Source: Tridacna crocea
Taxonomy: Eukaryota; Mollusca; Bivalvia; Cardiida; Cardiidae
Direction of reading: 5' to 3'
DNA length: 64,000 nucleotides
Assembly (NCBI GenBank): GCA_943736015.1
Contig: OX031061.1
Coordinates: 57,356,192-57,420,191, forward strand
Below the pieces are notes generated by a model, which did not search any database, was not told the DNA's origin, and saw nothing but the letters and a program-made list of their open reading frames with translations. Positions 21,882 to 32,489 of the stretch are shown in pieces; position 1 is the first letter of the stretch; every line of letters begins with the position of its first letter. Both the position numbers and the translations under genes were made by a program.

Positions 21882-22527
21882 GGGCTTTGAGTTCTTTGAT
21901 AAGTTCTGTTGATTGGAGAGGTCATCAGACCTCTCCAACAGTGTTGAGTTTAAAAGGCAGACTGCCTCAGAAATTGCTGTCTAAATCCAATCTTTGTAGG
22001 GGAATTGTTCCGATACACAGTCTGTTTCGTCATGATTTTATAAAGAAATCGAAGTCTAAAAACTGAAATAGGAAATAGACGTGGTTTGTTTCTATATCAC
22101 GAATTTCAACAAAATTGTAAGGATTTAATTGCATATTCCCCTTCCAACAATTTTAATTTTGTATTACAATCTTAAATCTTAACAAAAAGAAGAAAAAGAA
22201 AAAAGAATTTCGTTAAAAATAGCAACGAACACAGCGGAAAAAATCACGTGACCTTAAAACGCGGGAAGAAGGTCGTGTGACTTACATAAATTACAAGGAC
22301 GGATGAATACGGAATCCTGTTTTTGCCATCCACTTTGATGAATGTGTATTTACAACTGAACAGATTTCAACTACCCGTTTATTGTCTTGCTTGTTTCTTT
22401 ACATGTACCTAGATTATATTTAACCTAAAAGCATAAAAAGTATTAGAAAAAAATGATGTCGACCTCTCCTGGCTTCTTTTTTAAAGAAGCCACTTGTTTT
22501 ATACTGTACTCTTTACCCTAAAGGTGC
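21882..22527. other. No recognisable feature
   Basis: Contains ggtcatcagacc, locally higher CpG around 22240-22300, and a small inverted pair ggcttcttt/aaagaagcc at 22470-22490. No coding frame of note. Confidence 0.4.
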
Positions 22528-22756
22528 TTAACCCATTACCACACAAGCCCTACTTTTGCCAACACTGGGAAAGAAGCCTTTAGAAAACATTGTGGAAAAA
22601 GGAGAAAATGCTGGTAACCAGAATTTTCTCCTTTTCTCACGATGTTTTCTACCCTTCACAAAACAAATTTCAAATTTCCAGTCACTTTTATCTTGACGTC
22701 TGCAAATGCTTTCAATTTGGACCAGTCTAAAATTTTGTAGTGTGGTAAAGGGTTAA
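22528..22756 (+). mobile_element. hpA MITE, complete
   Basis: TTAA both ends; left stem ggaaaaagg, right ccttttctcacgatg. Confidence 0.9.
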
Positions 22757-22781
22757 AGCCCGACTCACTGACCATTTGTGG

Positions 22782-22848
22782 ACAGTGCAGATCAATATCA
22801 GACTGCACAGAAATCACACTATGATCTTAAATTTAAACTGTCCTTAAC
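22782..22848. repeat. famD palindrome, aged
   Basis: ggacagtgcagatcaatatc on the left; the right arm is heavily changed. Confidence 0.5.
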
Positions 22849-23265
22849 CCTTTATCAGATGACAACATTTTAGACTGGTCAAAGCTGAAAGCACTTTCAG
22901 GTGACAATTAACCCTTTACCGCATAAGGCATTTCTATGGTATCTCTAATTGACCCTAAATAACAGCAAGGATGAAGCCATTTCTTATGTGCATATGACAC
23001 CTTTTGATAGCATAACAAACATTGTGACAAAAGGTGAAATTGCTCGTCACGAGCAATTTCACCTTTTGCCACAATGTTTTCCAGAGGCTCCTATAGGCAA
23101 TGCGTAGAAACGAGTATCTATGGAGTAAAGGATTAAAATAAATATCTCAAATATTGAACTCTGTTTCCAGTAGTGGGAAAAGGAGAAAATGCTGGTTACC
23201 AATGTTTTCAAAAAGGCTTCTATGACAGGGTCGTAAAAACCAGAGATTGTTTGGTAAAGGGTTAA
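22844..23265 (-). mobile_element. hpA MITE interrupted by an hpB MITE
   Basis: Long-arm start 22844-22917 (gatgacaacattttagactgg..caggtgacaa); after 23136 it continues with aataaatatctcaaatattg..ttccagtag, a reduced core and ttggtaaagggttaa. Confidence 0.85.
22918..23136 (-). mobile_element. hpB MITE nested in hpA
   Basis: TTAA both ends; gacaaaaggtgaaattgctc with mirror; perfect inner stem around gctcgtcacgagc. Confidence 0.9.
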
Positions 23266-23392
23266 TGATGATTTCTGTCCAAGACTGGGCAGAAAAGATT
23301 GGGCGAAAAGGAGAAAAACCTGGCAACCAGCATTTTCTCCTTTTCTCCAAATGTTTTCAAATGCATACTCTTTCAAGGTAATTAAAGGGTTA
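23266..23392 (-). mobile_element. hpA fragment
   Basis: Adjacent to the previous end; gcgaaaaggagaaaaacctggcaaccagc with right stem, ending in aaagggtta. Confidence 0.55.
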
Positions 23393-23696
23393 CATTTAAA
23401 TTTTGGTCTTTTGAGAAAGAGTTTGCACAGCTGGGTTTAGCTAGACACATAAATTATCAAAAGAAAGCTCCCACACTCTACTGTCTAATATCTTATATAT
23501 TAGAACAATTTCCAGTGTAAATTACAAGGCAGAGAGTGATCCATTACACTTTATTACCAAATAAATTACAAATCCCAGCTCAAGCAAAAGAGGTCTTTTC
23601 TTGGAGAGCTACAAATTATTATTGTTTGTCCTTTCACAAACAAATCTGTTCCAGAAGGTTTGAAAATGTCTTTGTAAATATGTACAATCAACAGTG
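23393..23696. other. No recognisable feature
   Basis: Nothing repeated or coding noticed. Confidence 0.45.
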
Positions 23697-23975
23697 CCAA
23701 GCCTAGGTAGCTCAGTCAGTAGCGTGCATGACTTGAGAACGCAGGGTACAGGGTTAAATCCCCGTCCACAACCCCTGGCTCGGCCAATTTCTTTCCAAGG
23801 ATTGATGATAAGCACTGCCAAAGGATTCATTCTTTTCCCACTGCTGACATTTGTTTTGACGATGATCATGTGGGAGAACAGCCAGAGGCTTGGAGAAGAA
23901 AATTGTGCGAAGTACTGGTGAAAGAAACTAGGAGTGCATGGATAGGTGCACATACACCATACAATCAATCAATCA
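23697..23975 (+). mobile_element. tRNA-derived SINE, type a
   Basis: A box taggtagctcagtcagtag, B-like gggttaaatcccc, linker cctggctcggccaatttc, body gatgatcatgtggga, tail caccatacaatcaatcaatc. The frames across it are incidental. Confidence 0.85.
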
Positions 23976-23989
23976 AATATTAACTCTCT

Positions 23990-24190
23990 ACCAAACAATC
24001 CAGTGTTACATCAAGCATGAGGAAGAAAGGTTCTGAAAACATTGTGGGGAAAAGATAAAATTGTTGTAATTTTATTGGTTTTCCTCCAACTCCTTTCTTT
24101 TTTAAACCCAAATACATGTATTCAATTATGAGTAACATAAGACCTGTCAACTTCCACATACTTTCAATGAATGTCTAAAACTTTTGTACC
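23990..24190 (+). mobile_element. hpA MITE, decayed
   Basis: TTAActctctaccaaacaatcc directly after the SINE tail; core and long arm only partly recognisable. Confidence 0.6.
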
Positions 24191-24358
24191 AAAGGACAAA
24201 ATTTCGGACTTGTCCAAATTGAAAGCATTTGCAGACAACAGAATTGATGTACTGCCTCAAAATAGAAGTTTACTTTGGGAAGGATAGAAAACATTGTTGG
24301 AAAAGGTTTCTTTCTAAGAGTCCTGAAAATCTGTGATTGTATGGCAAAGTCCAGTTAA
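24188..24358 (-). mobile_element. hpA MITE lacking the hairpin
   Basis: Long arm gacaaaatttcggacttgtcc to aacattgttggaaaagg, then directly tttctttctaagag and ttaa. Palindrome deleted. Confidence 0.7.
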
Positions 24359-24433
24359 ACTAAAATATCTGGCTCTAAAATATAGTTGCAGTTTTGTAAA
24401 AATTTAATTGGTTCTTTCCCCCACCCCCCCACC

Positions 24434-24568
24434 TTTTGATAGCATAGAAAACATTGTGACAAAAGGTGAAATTGGTCATCATGAGCAATTTCACCTTTTG
24501 TCACCATGTTTCCCAATGGCTCCTACAAGCAATACGTTGAAATGAGTATCTATGAAGTAAAGGGTTAA
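24434..24568 (-). mobile_element. hpB MITE, 5' truncated
   Basis: Starts in ccttttgatagcatag, full core, right end gtaaagggttaa. Preceded by a C run. Confidence 0.75.
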
Positions 24569-24649
24569 AAAAAACAGGATAATAACAAAGTTAAGGATTA
24601 ATTGTTATTATTCTTCAGCAATTACGTTGACTTACATGAAAACTGTGTA

Positions 24650-24925
24650 TCTAATTCAGACAGGGCTGCAGATGAGTGAACTCCCAAATTAACGGATCTT
24701 GCCTAATTCATTACCTGCAGAGCTTTGATCTTTTTACCATCAAAGCACTCCATGTGTTAATTGCAGATTACCCACAGAGTTATTCAACAATTTAGAACCT
24801 ACTGAGCCTACTCTACATTTAAGAGTAAAGTATGCATATCTTTGAAATCTAGGTAAACAGGAAAACTTTTACCAATTGAATGCTGTTGAAAGAGCACAAG
24901 AAAACAAGGAAAATAATTTTTACAC
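24650..24925. repeat. Dispersed repeat famK, copy 1
   Basis: agctttgatctttttaccatcaaagcac followed by gtgttaattgcagattac and gttattcaacaattta; related blocks at 26190-26400 and 26428-26540. Confidence 0.5.
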
Positions 24926-25144
24926 AATTTTCAGACAAAACTCAAGGTTTGTCCAAATTGAAAGCAGTTGCACATGACAAAATAAAAGTGACTGAAAATT
25001 TGAAATTTGTTTTGTGAAGGGTAAAAAAAAATAGTGGGAAAAGCAGAAAATGCTGGTAACCAGCATTTTCTCCTTTTCCCACAATGTTTTCTAAAGGCTT
25101 TTCGCAGGGTCGTCAAAAGTAGGGACTGTGTGGTAATGGGTTAA
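24926..25144 (-). mobile_element. hpA MITE
   Basis: The left end is diverged; core gcagaaaatgctggtaaccagc, right TTAA 25141-25144. Centre base A, rare for this orientation. Confidence 0.8.
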
Positions 25145-25189
25145 CATTTAAGGCTTGGTCAGATTGGCTGACGGATATGTAATGGGGAA

Positions 25190-25600
25190 AACGGACAAAA
25201 TACATTCAGGAATTGGTTTTCATCTCTTCCGCTAGAGGCTCACACGAAGCCACACAATGACTGCACGTGTACCACAAATGTAATGGAAAAAACAAACCTT
25301 TGCCAGATATGTACCGGTTAATACACTGTCTATTAACAGACATCACCGAACAAATAACAGACATGTTCCGAATAAAACAGAACTGCAATACATAAGAACC
25401 CGACAAGACATTCTACCAACGATGAACTGAAATGTACGGAAAACCAAATACAAGGAACGTAACAGTCTCATGACACACCAAGGGTATAAATAGCCACATT
25501 CATCCAAAGTACCAGCATGTCATTTGCATGTCTCAGTCTGTTTTGTTCAGTAGAAACTTACGAACGTGCACCGATAGGAACGGATATCACCAGCCATCTT
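25190..25600. repeat. Dispersed repeat R2, copy without MULE
   Basis: Holds aaccaaatacaaggaac, atgtcatttgcatgtctc and aacggatatcaccag. The same order of words flanks the MULE at 55080-55236 and 58226-58370, so this is the uninterrupted relative. Confidence 0.7.
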
Positions 25601-25611
25601 CTTCATGCAAT

Positions 25612-25642
25612 TTAAACTTGGAAAAGTGTGGTAAAGGGTTAA
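25612..25642 (-). mobile_element. hpA end fragment
   Basis: gtgtggtaaagggttaa only. Confidence 0.5.
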
Positions 25643-25827
25643 TCCCTGCAGGATTGGCAAATTACAGTTTCCCAAATCTGTTCACATAGAATCACCTGCA
25701 GACAACTTTTTGTAGACCACCCATGTAAATATTGTGGAAAAGAGAAATTTAATGTTTTTTCCCCCTCTGTCCAAGTTCTTTTTAGACATTTGAAGTACAA
25801 AAACTGAAATTCATGTTGATTCACAAT

Positions 25828-26176
25828 ATTCAACTCTATACCAACACACAAAAAAAACAAAATGTACTTGACCAAATCAAAGGCATTTACTTGTTATAAG
25901 CTGTAGTTACAAGATTTTGGAAGCAAACCATCAAAATGACAAATTAATGGGTGAGTTCAACACATTTCTAAGTGCCTGTACAACATACAGGCATTTAGAA
26001 TAGTATTGCACTCACCTATCGAAATGCGGAGGAAAAGTCTTATATCAAGGTCTAGAAAACAATTTTGAAAAAGGAGAAAATGCTGGTTACCAGCATTTTC
26101 TCCTTTTCCAGAACTGTTTTCAAAAACCTTCTCCATCAAGGTTGTTAAAACATAAGAAAGTGTGGTAAAGATTTAA
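25828..26176 (-). mobile_element. hpA MITE containing a small hairpin repeat
   Basis: Long-arm start ttcaactctataccaac..cttgaccaaatc, then a foreign hairpin (25947-26022), then ggtctagaaaacaattttg, a full core and gatttaac. Confidence 0.65.
25947..26022. repeat. Hairpin repeat famH, copy 1
   Basis: ggtgagttcaacacatttct..gcctgta and tacaggcatttagaatagtattgcactcacc are mirror images with a 4-base loop. Confidence 0.75.
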
Positions 26177-26189
26177 CATTGGGTTTGCC

Positions 26190-26540
26190 CGAAGTTGTCT
26201 AACACAAATTATTTCAGGAAGTAATGAATTCACAAACTACTTCCAGTGCTTTGATTTTCTTTCAATCAAAGCACCTTAAGTGCTAATTCAATGGAGGTAT
26301 TCAACAGTTTGTTATGTAGCCACATATCTTTCAAATTAAGAAGGGAGGAAAAATTAACGCAGTCTAGTTGAAATACAAGGAAAAGAACAGAAGAAAAGCA
26401 TTACTTATATAGTACATAATTAGTGATAATAAGCTTCAGATTCTTTGCCATATTCATTGCAGCACTTTGATCCCCCCCCATTTTTAAGTACTCGGTGTTA
26501 ACTGCCAATTATCCATGTTGCTAGTGATTAAACAACTCAC
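26190..26540. repeat. famK repeats, copies 2 and 3
   Basis: agtgctttgattttctttcaatcaaagcac..gtattcaacag (26190-26400) and gcagcactttgatcc..gtgttaactgcc (26428-26540). Confidence 0.5.
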
Positions 26541-26985
26541 TGCCAAACCAAACTAGAGCTATCACTAAATATGATTATACCCCCACCTCCTTCTTGTCAC
26601 AAAAACAGGTCTTTGTCACAGAATTCAGAATGGTTTAGTACAAAAGTAATAGTTGAAATAAATTCAAGGGGAGATAACTCCATAACAAATCACAGCAGGT
26701 TCATGAAAATAGCACATGCACAACTTCATATAAATAGGAACCCTGTGTGTAAATTAGAGTTCACTACATGAAAAACTGGAGGAGTATTGCTCCAGAAAAA
26801 TTTGTGTCTATGGACGGATGGACAGACAGCCATGGCAATTCCAGTATACCCCCTCCACTACATTGTGGGGGGTATAAAAATTTAGACTTGTACCAACAGA
26901 TAGCATTCACAGACAACAAAATAAATGTTATTCAAATGACTGGAAGTTTTCTTTGAAAGGTAAGAATCGAAAAACCAGCATCTGC
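26528..26985 (-). mobile_element. hpA MITE interrupted by R1
   Basis: Left end ttaaacaactcactgccaaac, break, then tttagacttgtacc..gacaacaaaataaatg. Only a trace of the core (accagcat) is left. Confidence 0.65.
26553..26876 (+). repeat. Dispersed repeat R1, full copy
   Basis: agagctatcac, ggggagataactcc, ggacggatggacagacagc, ccagtatacccc and the end gtggggggtataaaaa. Confidence 0.7.
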
Positions 26986-27109
26986 AATCAAGACAAAAAG
27001 ACTAAGTTTCATGAGTGCTGGACTGAAAATGTTGCCTCTAGAGCACTTTAAGGGTAGAAGTTGACAAAGGTCATCACACATCTGATGACAGATATGACAT
27101 GAGGCCTAC

Positions 27110-27330
27110 AAAAAAACATCTGTGTTTACGATTTCAGTCCGAGATACTTTGGGTAGGGTAGGGATTTATTTTTTTCCAAAAACTTTTTACATGTAAATAT
27201 ATAGTGAAATCACACCCAACAGGCAACTTTTTTTCCAACCATGGCAAAAAAAAGGTTTAGGGTTGGCAGTATTTTCTAGGTAGGGAAGGGAAACCCTAAA
27301 CGTAGACCTGTATTTTTTTAGGCTGATCAC
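27110..27330. repeat. Dispersed repeat famJ, copy 1
   Basis: ggtagggtagggattta, gtttagggttggcagtattttctaggtagg and gaaaccctaaacg; the same order recurs at 50205-50405. Confidence 0.65.
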
Positions 27331-27729
27331 AAAAGCTCGCCTTCCGTACTTAGGGTAGCTAAAAATAAAACCTTCACAGATTAAGAGCTGTTGAATGATT
27401 ACAAGAAAAGGAGTTAAAAATAACATTTCAAACCGACATCACAAATGTTTATGTAACTTTCAATGAAACTCTTTCATTTGATGTTCTTACAGAGCAATTA
27501 TTCATTGGAAGTTGGCTAATTACAGGGTTTTTCAACTCTAAGACAGGGTCATTGTGCTTCTTTGTTTTGCAACAAGAAAGCTGCTAGTTATATTAGTATA
27601 AATTGCCTTTTAATGTCCCAAAAGACCTTATTGTACACTGGCCTGACCATCACAGGCTAGTGTGTTCAGTGATGATGCCATTTGACTATTGACTCTTTAC
27701 TACCAAGCACCAGTAGGTCAATCAGCATC
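27331..27729. other. No recognisable feature
   Basis: Nothing repeated or coding noticed. Confidence 0.4.
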
Positions 27730-28145
27730 TTTGCAAGCCAAGACTGACGATTCACTACCGTTACTCTACACTTGGTGGATCGAGCTTGATTTTTACATTC
27801 ACCCGATACGCTTTTTCATTGGATGCAGCCAGCTCTAACTGCAACGAATGAAATCGCTGGTAGCATTTCATCTTTGGTAAAAATAGCTACAATAGCTATA
27901 ACATCGCTACCTTTCGAATAGAAGGTAAACGTGGAAACCCACGTGGATGTCTGCTTATCACTTCATGTGTATTCGTAAGCGGTTTGTAAAACGATATTAC
28001 ATTGGCTTTTAGAAATATGATGTAAAGGGGGGTAATAACCAGCATCCAATAGAGGGCGCATCGCAGGAATCTCGAAATCAGGCTCAATCCACCAAGGTAA
28101 GATCCACATAGTGATCGTAACCTTAGCTCGCGAAGATGGTCAGTC
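27730..28145. mobile_element. Diverged foldback element, about 410 bp
   Basis: cacttggtggatcgagcttg..cattggatgcagcc (27768-27831) is mirrored by ccagcatccaatag..caggctcaatccaccaagg (28043-28106), and the outer parts pair more weakly. A minus-strand frame of 100 codons crosses it but has no known domain. Confidence 0.6.
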
Positions 28146-28159
28146 AGTGGCTCAAATGG

Positions 28160-28360
28160 ACTTAAGAAAGAAGTAGAGCTCTTCTCCTTGTCCCACAAAT
28201 TTTCAGACCGCTATTTGTGAAAACTGCGGATTCTGTGGTAAAGACCCAACTCTGTAGCAAACAATCCTATATTTTGATGACCACATGGAGGAAGCCTATT
28301 AAAATCATTCTAAGACGCGTAGAAATTGTTGGTACCAGAAAGGAGAAAGAATCTGGTTAC
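28160..28360. mobile_element. Two hpA remnants
   Basis: ctcttctccttgtcccac..ctgtggtaaag (minus, to about 28248) and caactctgtagcaaacaatcc..gtagaaattgttgg (plus). Confidence 0.4.
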
Positions 28361-28477
28361 GAAGAATCAGGTACATGGAACTATAAGACCCTAACTCTGT
28401 TGAAAATTGACCCTCATGATGCTTGTACATGCCTTGTTTGAAGCACACATTAAAGGGGGACATCTAAATTTCTTACC

Positions 28478-28600
28478 AGTTCATCTCAAACTGGGTGAGA
28501 AACATAAGGAATCTCTGAAAAATCAATGCCTTGTCTAAGTTTCAAGCTAAACCTTTGGAGTGCCAGATTGGTAGTCCTGTGGTTTATGACTGTGCCATTC
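28478..28600 (-). mobile_element. SINE type d fragment
   Basis: caaactgggtgagaaacata..ggaatctctgaaaaatc resembles the body of the element at 29560-29790. Confidence 0.4.
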
Positions 28601-28618
28601 AAGTCCTGATATTCAATA

Positions 28619-28799
28619 TTAACCCTCCACCACATAATCCAGAGTTTTAATGATCCCGAGGAAGAAGAACAGTGTAGAAGGTGAAAATGCTCACAACCAT
28701 TTTTTTTCCCATTTACCACAATGTTTTCAACCATTTCAAAGACAGGAATCTACCTCTCAGCCACAGATGAAATGTCATGTGCAAATGCTTTCCGTTTAA
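28619..28799 (+). mobile_element. hpA MITE, decayed
   Basis: TTAAccctccaccacataatcc; core disrupted; the end abuts the next copy at a shared TTAA. Confidence 0.6.
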
Positions 28800-29024
28800 C
28801 GCTTTACCACACAATGACGACTTTTAACGACCCCGAGGTAGAAGCCTTTAGAAAACATTGTGGGAAAAGGAGAAAATGCTGGTAACCAGCATTTTCTCCT
28901 TTTCCCACGATGTTTTCTGCCCTTTCCAAATCAAATTTCGATTCTTTAGTCACATTTATTTTTTCATCTGCAAATGCTTTCAATTTGGACTAGTCTATAA
29001 ATTTGTCGTTTGGTAAAGAGTTAA
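28796..29024 (+). mobile_element. hpA MITE, complete
   Basis: TTAA both ends; perfect inner stem, right stem cacgatg. Confidence 0.9.
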
Positions 29025-29127
29025 TATAGTCAAAACTGTAGTATAGAGTTAATTGAGGCTAGATACATTTGTACAACATTGTTGTAAAAGGATGCACTTT
29101 CCTACCATAGAGGACACAAGAAGCTTT

Positions 29128-29205
29128 GATGGATAGTGCAGATCAAGATCAGACTGCACAGAACATGCAGTCTGATCTCTGATCTGCACTGTCCACTGCT
29201 ATATT
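29128..29205. repeat. famD palindrome
   Basis: ggatagtgcagatcaag..cagactgcac faces acatgcagtctgatctctg..gcactgtcc. Confidence 0.7.
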
Positions 29206-29264
29206 CTAGATTGTGATCAAACTGTTTCTTGATGATGGTGATGATGATGACTGACTTTGTAGGA

Positions 29265-29493
29265 TTAACCCTTTCCCAAACAATCCCTGGTTTTTACGAC
29301 CCTGAGATGAAAGCCTTTTGAAAACATTGTGGGAAAAGGAGAAATTGCTGGTAACCAGCATTTTCTCCTTTTCCCACAATGTTTTCTACCCTGCTAGAAA
29401 CAAATTTTAATTTTGGAGTTACGTCAACTTTGTTGTCTGCAAGTGCTTTCAATTTGGACCAGTCTAAAATATTGTCGTTTGGTAAAGGGTTAA
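29265..29493 (+). mobile_element. hpA MITE, complete
   Basis: TTAA both ends; left stem gagaaattgctgg, right ccagcattttctcc (one mismatch). Confidence 0.9.
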
Positions 29494-29559
29494 GGTCCCT
29501 CCATGCTCTGGTATATTTGGTATGGACCATTAAAGAGAAAGAATCTAATATAAGGAAAT

Positions 29560-29795
29560 CCGGGCACCAGCCCCTAGCTTTTCTTCAAATAGACCTCCTT
29601 GGTTTTTCACTGCGCCGAGTGTAAAGTACGGATACATGCAAGGCTACCTCTGGGTTCCAAACCAGTTCACCTCTAGTTGGCTGGGAAACACAAGGTATCT
29701 CAGAAAGATCCTGGTTAGGCCAGGTATCAAACCTCAGGCCTCAGGAATGATAGTCCAGCGCTTTACCCTGTACCACCAGTCCACCCCTAACTTTC
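29560..29795 (-). mobile_element. tRNA-derived SINE, type d, inverted
   Basis: ggtatcaaacctcagg is the complement of a B box, and gcgctttaccctgtaccacc that of a tRNA D-arm region. A body piece, ggctgggaaacacaagg, lies upstream. Confidence 0.6.
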
Positions 29796-30117
29796 TCTTG
29801 ATCTTGCAGAGTAAATGCATTCAGAGCCTGTAAGAAAATGCAATATTTCTATTCAGCAGTGGCAATTAATCAATGCTGTTTTCTTTTACCACAATATTTT
29901 GAAAAGAATTCTCCCAACCCTATCTCAATACAAAGGTCAGCCCTAGGATATTTAGATAAAACAGGACCATAAAAGTCAATTAGTTCAATACCATTTCCCA
30001 CTGAATTGTTCCTGGAATTTTGATGTCCTTATAATTTACCTTGATGGGATGTTTTATTGTCCATGTTGATTACTCACCATTAACCGATAGGCTGCTAGGC
30101 ACGACTCAAAGACCTTT

Positions 30118-30200
30118 GGCAGACAATGTAGATCAAGATCAGACTGCACAGAATGTGCACAGAATGTGGAGTCTGATCTTGGTTTTACACTGTCAGATGA
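30118..30200. repeat. famD palindrome with duplicated loop
   Basis: gtgcacagaatgtg: the words acagaatgtg occur twice in the loop; stem pairs either side. Confidence 0.65.
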
Positions 30201-30289
30201 GGAGATATTTATCCCCCCAAAATAAAACTTCGATGTAGCAATAATTATTATTTAGGTTTCTTAATGTCAACTTGAGGTATCATTATAAT

Positions 30290-30444
30290 TTAACCCTTTA
30301 TCCCATAAGGCATTTCTAAGGCATCTCAAATTGACCCTAAATAACAGCAAGGATGAACCCGTTTCTTACGTGTACATGACAATGTTTTCAAAAGGCTACT
30401 ATTCTAGACCCGTAAAAACCAGGGATTGTTTGGGAAAGGGTTAA
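30290..30444 (-). mobile_element. hpB/hpA chimera
   Basis: Left TTAA with the hpB long arm (gaccctaaataacagc..tgtacatgac), then directly the hpA right half (aatgttttcaaaagg..gggaaagggttaa). No hairpin left. Confidence 0.85.
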
Positions 30445-30475
30445 GAATGGTTGGTGAATATGGGCCCTGATAGCT
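30443..30475. mobile_element. famE end fragment
   Basis: agaatggttggtgaatatgggccctg matches the right end of the copy at 54089. Confidence 0.65.
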
Positions 30476-30691
30476 CAGAGGGGATAGGAATGTATCAGCT
30501 AATACCATGGATAGCCATCACTGAAGTGCTCTTATCGAGGAACATTGTCATGTTGATGTATATATACATGTGGGAAAGCAGATTGGAAATGAAATTATGA
30601 ATAGCTATACCAAAAGAAACAAGGTGAATACACAGGTACATGTTGTGTATTTCCTGCAATGATACATTAGGAAATAGTGTGAAAAACCTAA

Positions 30692-30920
30692 TTAACTCAC
30701 TACCACAAGATCCCCACTTTTAACAACCCTGAGAAAGAAGCCTCTAGAAAACACTGTGGGAAAAGGAGAAAATGCTGGTAACCAGCATTTCCTCCTTTCC
30801 CCACAATGTTTTCTATTCTTCCTAAATCAAATTGCTATTTTTGAGTGACCTTTATTTTGTCGTCTGCAAATGCTTTGAATTTGGAATAGTCCAAAATTTT
30901 GTCGTCTGGTATAGAGTTAA
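30692..30920 (+). mobile_element. hpA MITE, complete
   Basis: TTAA both ends; cactgtggg on the left is not mirrored; right stem cctcctttcccc. Confidence 0.9.
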
Positions 30921-30989
30921 ACACCAAGCAGCTAAATCATGCTATAGATAAAACCTGTATTTGCTAACAGCATCAATTTGATAGGTATT

Positions 30990-31066
30990 TTGGTTGGTTG
31001 GTTGGTTGGCTGGGTTGGTTGGTTGGTTTGTTAGTTGCTTGGTTGGTTGGTTGGCTGACTGGTTTA
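30990..31066. repeat. (TTGG)n microsatellite
   Basis: Interrupted TTGG repeats. With atttcacc beyond, it may be the complement of an AACC SINE tail. Confidence 0.75.
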
Positions 31067-31262
31067 TTTCACCTGTGTGGCATGGCAACAGCCATAACTA
31101 AGCTGAGGGGCCTCATATGTCGTGCCTAAGATGATTGCCAATTAAAATCCCAGACCTTCAAATGAGATCAAAGCCAGGGCCTCTTTGTTCATATAATGCT
31201 GTGCTGATTTAGAGAAATACCATCAAAAACAGCATAAAACACCAAACAAACAAACAAACCAT
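31067..31262. mobile_element. SINE-like body and tail
   Basis: ataccatcaaaaacagc, ataaaacacc and (aaac)n at the right end look like a SINE 3' end; no tRNA head seen. Confidence 0.4.
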
Positions 31263-31404
31263 GCTAAGTGATAAAGACCTGTCTTGATTACAACATTGAT
31301 TTGATTGGCATTCTGTAGCATTCATCCAAACATGCTATCTATATCTCTGTAACAGCTTATAATAAACACTTCCTTATCAGATAGTTATCTTGTAATAGCT
31401 TCTC

Positions 31405-31631
31405 TTAACCCTTTAACCCAACAAAATTTTAGACTGGTCCAAATTGAAAACACTTGAAGACAACAAAATAAATGTAACTCAAAAATTGAAATTTGTTTCC
31501 AGTAGGGTAGAAAACATTGTGGTAAAAGGAGAAAATGCTGGTTACCAGCATTTTCTTCTTTTTCCACAATGTTTTCAAAAGGCTTCTATCTCAAGGTCGT
31601 AAAAACCAGGGATTGTTTGGTAAAGGGTTAA
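31405..31631 (-). mobile_element. hpA MITE, complete, tandem
   Basis: TTAA both ends; the right TTAA is shared with the next copy. Confidence 0.9.
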
Positions 31632-31851
31632 ACCTTTACCACTTGAATTTTAACGCCCCTGAGGAGGAAGCCTTGTTGAAACATTGTGGGAAAAGGAGAA
31701 AATACTAGTAACCAGCATTTTCTCCTTTTCCAACGAAGTTTTCTACCCTATCAAAGAAGAATTGCATCATTTTCAGCCACTATGAAATTTTTGTCTGCAA
31801 ATGCTTTCAATTTGGATAGGTCTTAAATTCTGCCATGTGAGAAAGGGTTAG
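31628..31851 (+). mobile_element. hpA MITE, complete, tandem
   Basis: Right end ttag; stem gtgggaaaaggagaaaatac versus ccaacgaag on the far side. Confidence 0.85.
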
Positions 31852-31925
31852 CTCTTTACTACACATCAAAGTGTTAAACTGTTCAGAATTGGGAGAATTT
31901 GTAGACAAAATTAAATATTGCCAAA
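31848..31925 (-). mobile_element. hpA long-arm fragment
   Basis: ctctttactacacatcaaag..gaatttgtagacaaa; the SINE starts just beyond. Confidence 0.5.
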
Positions 31926-31932
31926 TTAATTA

Positions 31933-32261
31933 GAGCCGAGTCCTGGTAGCTCAGGCGATAGCGTGCAAGACTTGAGAACATGGGGTCCAGGGACCAATCC
32001 ATGGCTTCGACCCCTGGCTCGGCCAATTTCTTTCTAAGGATTGATGAATGACAGTCACTGCAACAGGATTCTTTCCTCTCCAACCGCTGAACATTGTTTC
32101 TACGACGATTATTTGGGAAAGCAGCTAGTGGCTTGAAAAGAAAATTGTGCCGAGCTTTGGTAAAAGACACTCTAGGAAAGCATGCATAGGTGCAATGGCC
32201 GCTTTGATATACTGAAATAACATAGAAAATTGTGTTAAACACCATACAATCAATCAATCAA
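31933..32261 (+). mobile_element. tRNA-derived SINE, type a
   Basis: tcctggtagctcaggcgatag, cctggctcggccaatttc, gcatgcataggtgcaatgg, tail caatcaatcaatca. B box damaged. Confidence 0.85.
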
Positions 32262-32489
32262 AGCAATGCTCAATACAGTACAGTCAACAATACTGTACAA
32301 ACACTATTTCTGCTGGTGGAGGGGGGGATATTCACAATAGGTTCAGTAAAGACTATAATCTACTTAGAAAGATATTTATCTTAATTATGACCAATAAAGA
32401 TAAAACAATCCTAATAATTCACACCTGGTTTGACGGACCACCTTATCTAAGTTAGCTAATTGAACCGTGATTTCCAATACATGCAGTAT

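Noticed and set aside
23609-23968. 119-codon minus-strand frame
   Set aside because: It lies within a tRNA-derived SINE; similar frames appear in the other SINE copies (31883, 41413) for the same reason.
27896-28198. 100-codon minus-strand frame as a host exon
   Set aside because: It crosses one arm of a foldback element and an hpA remnant and has no recognisable domain.
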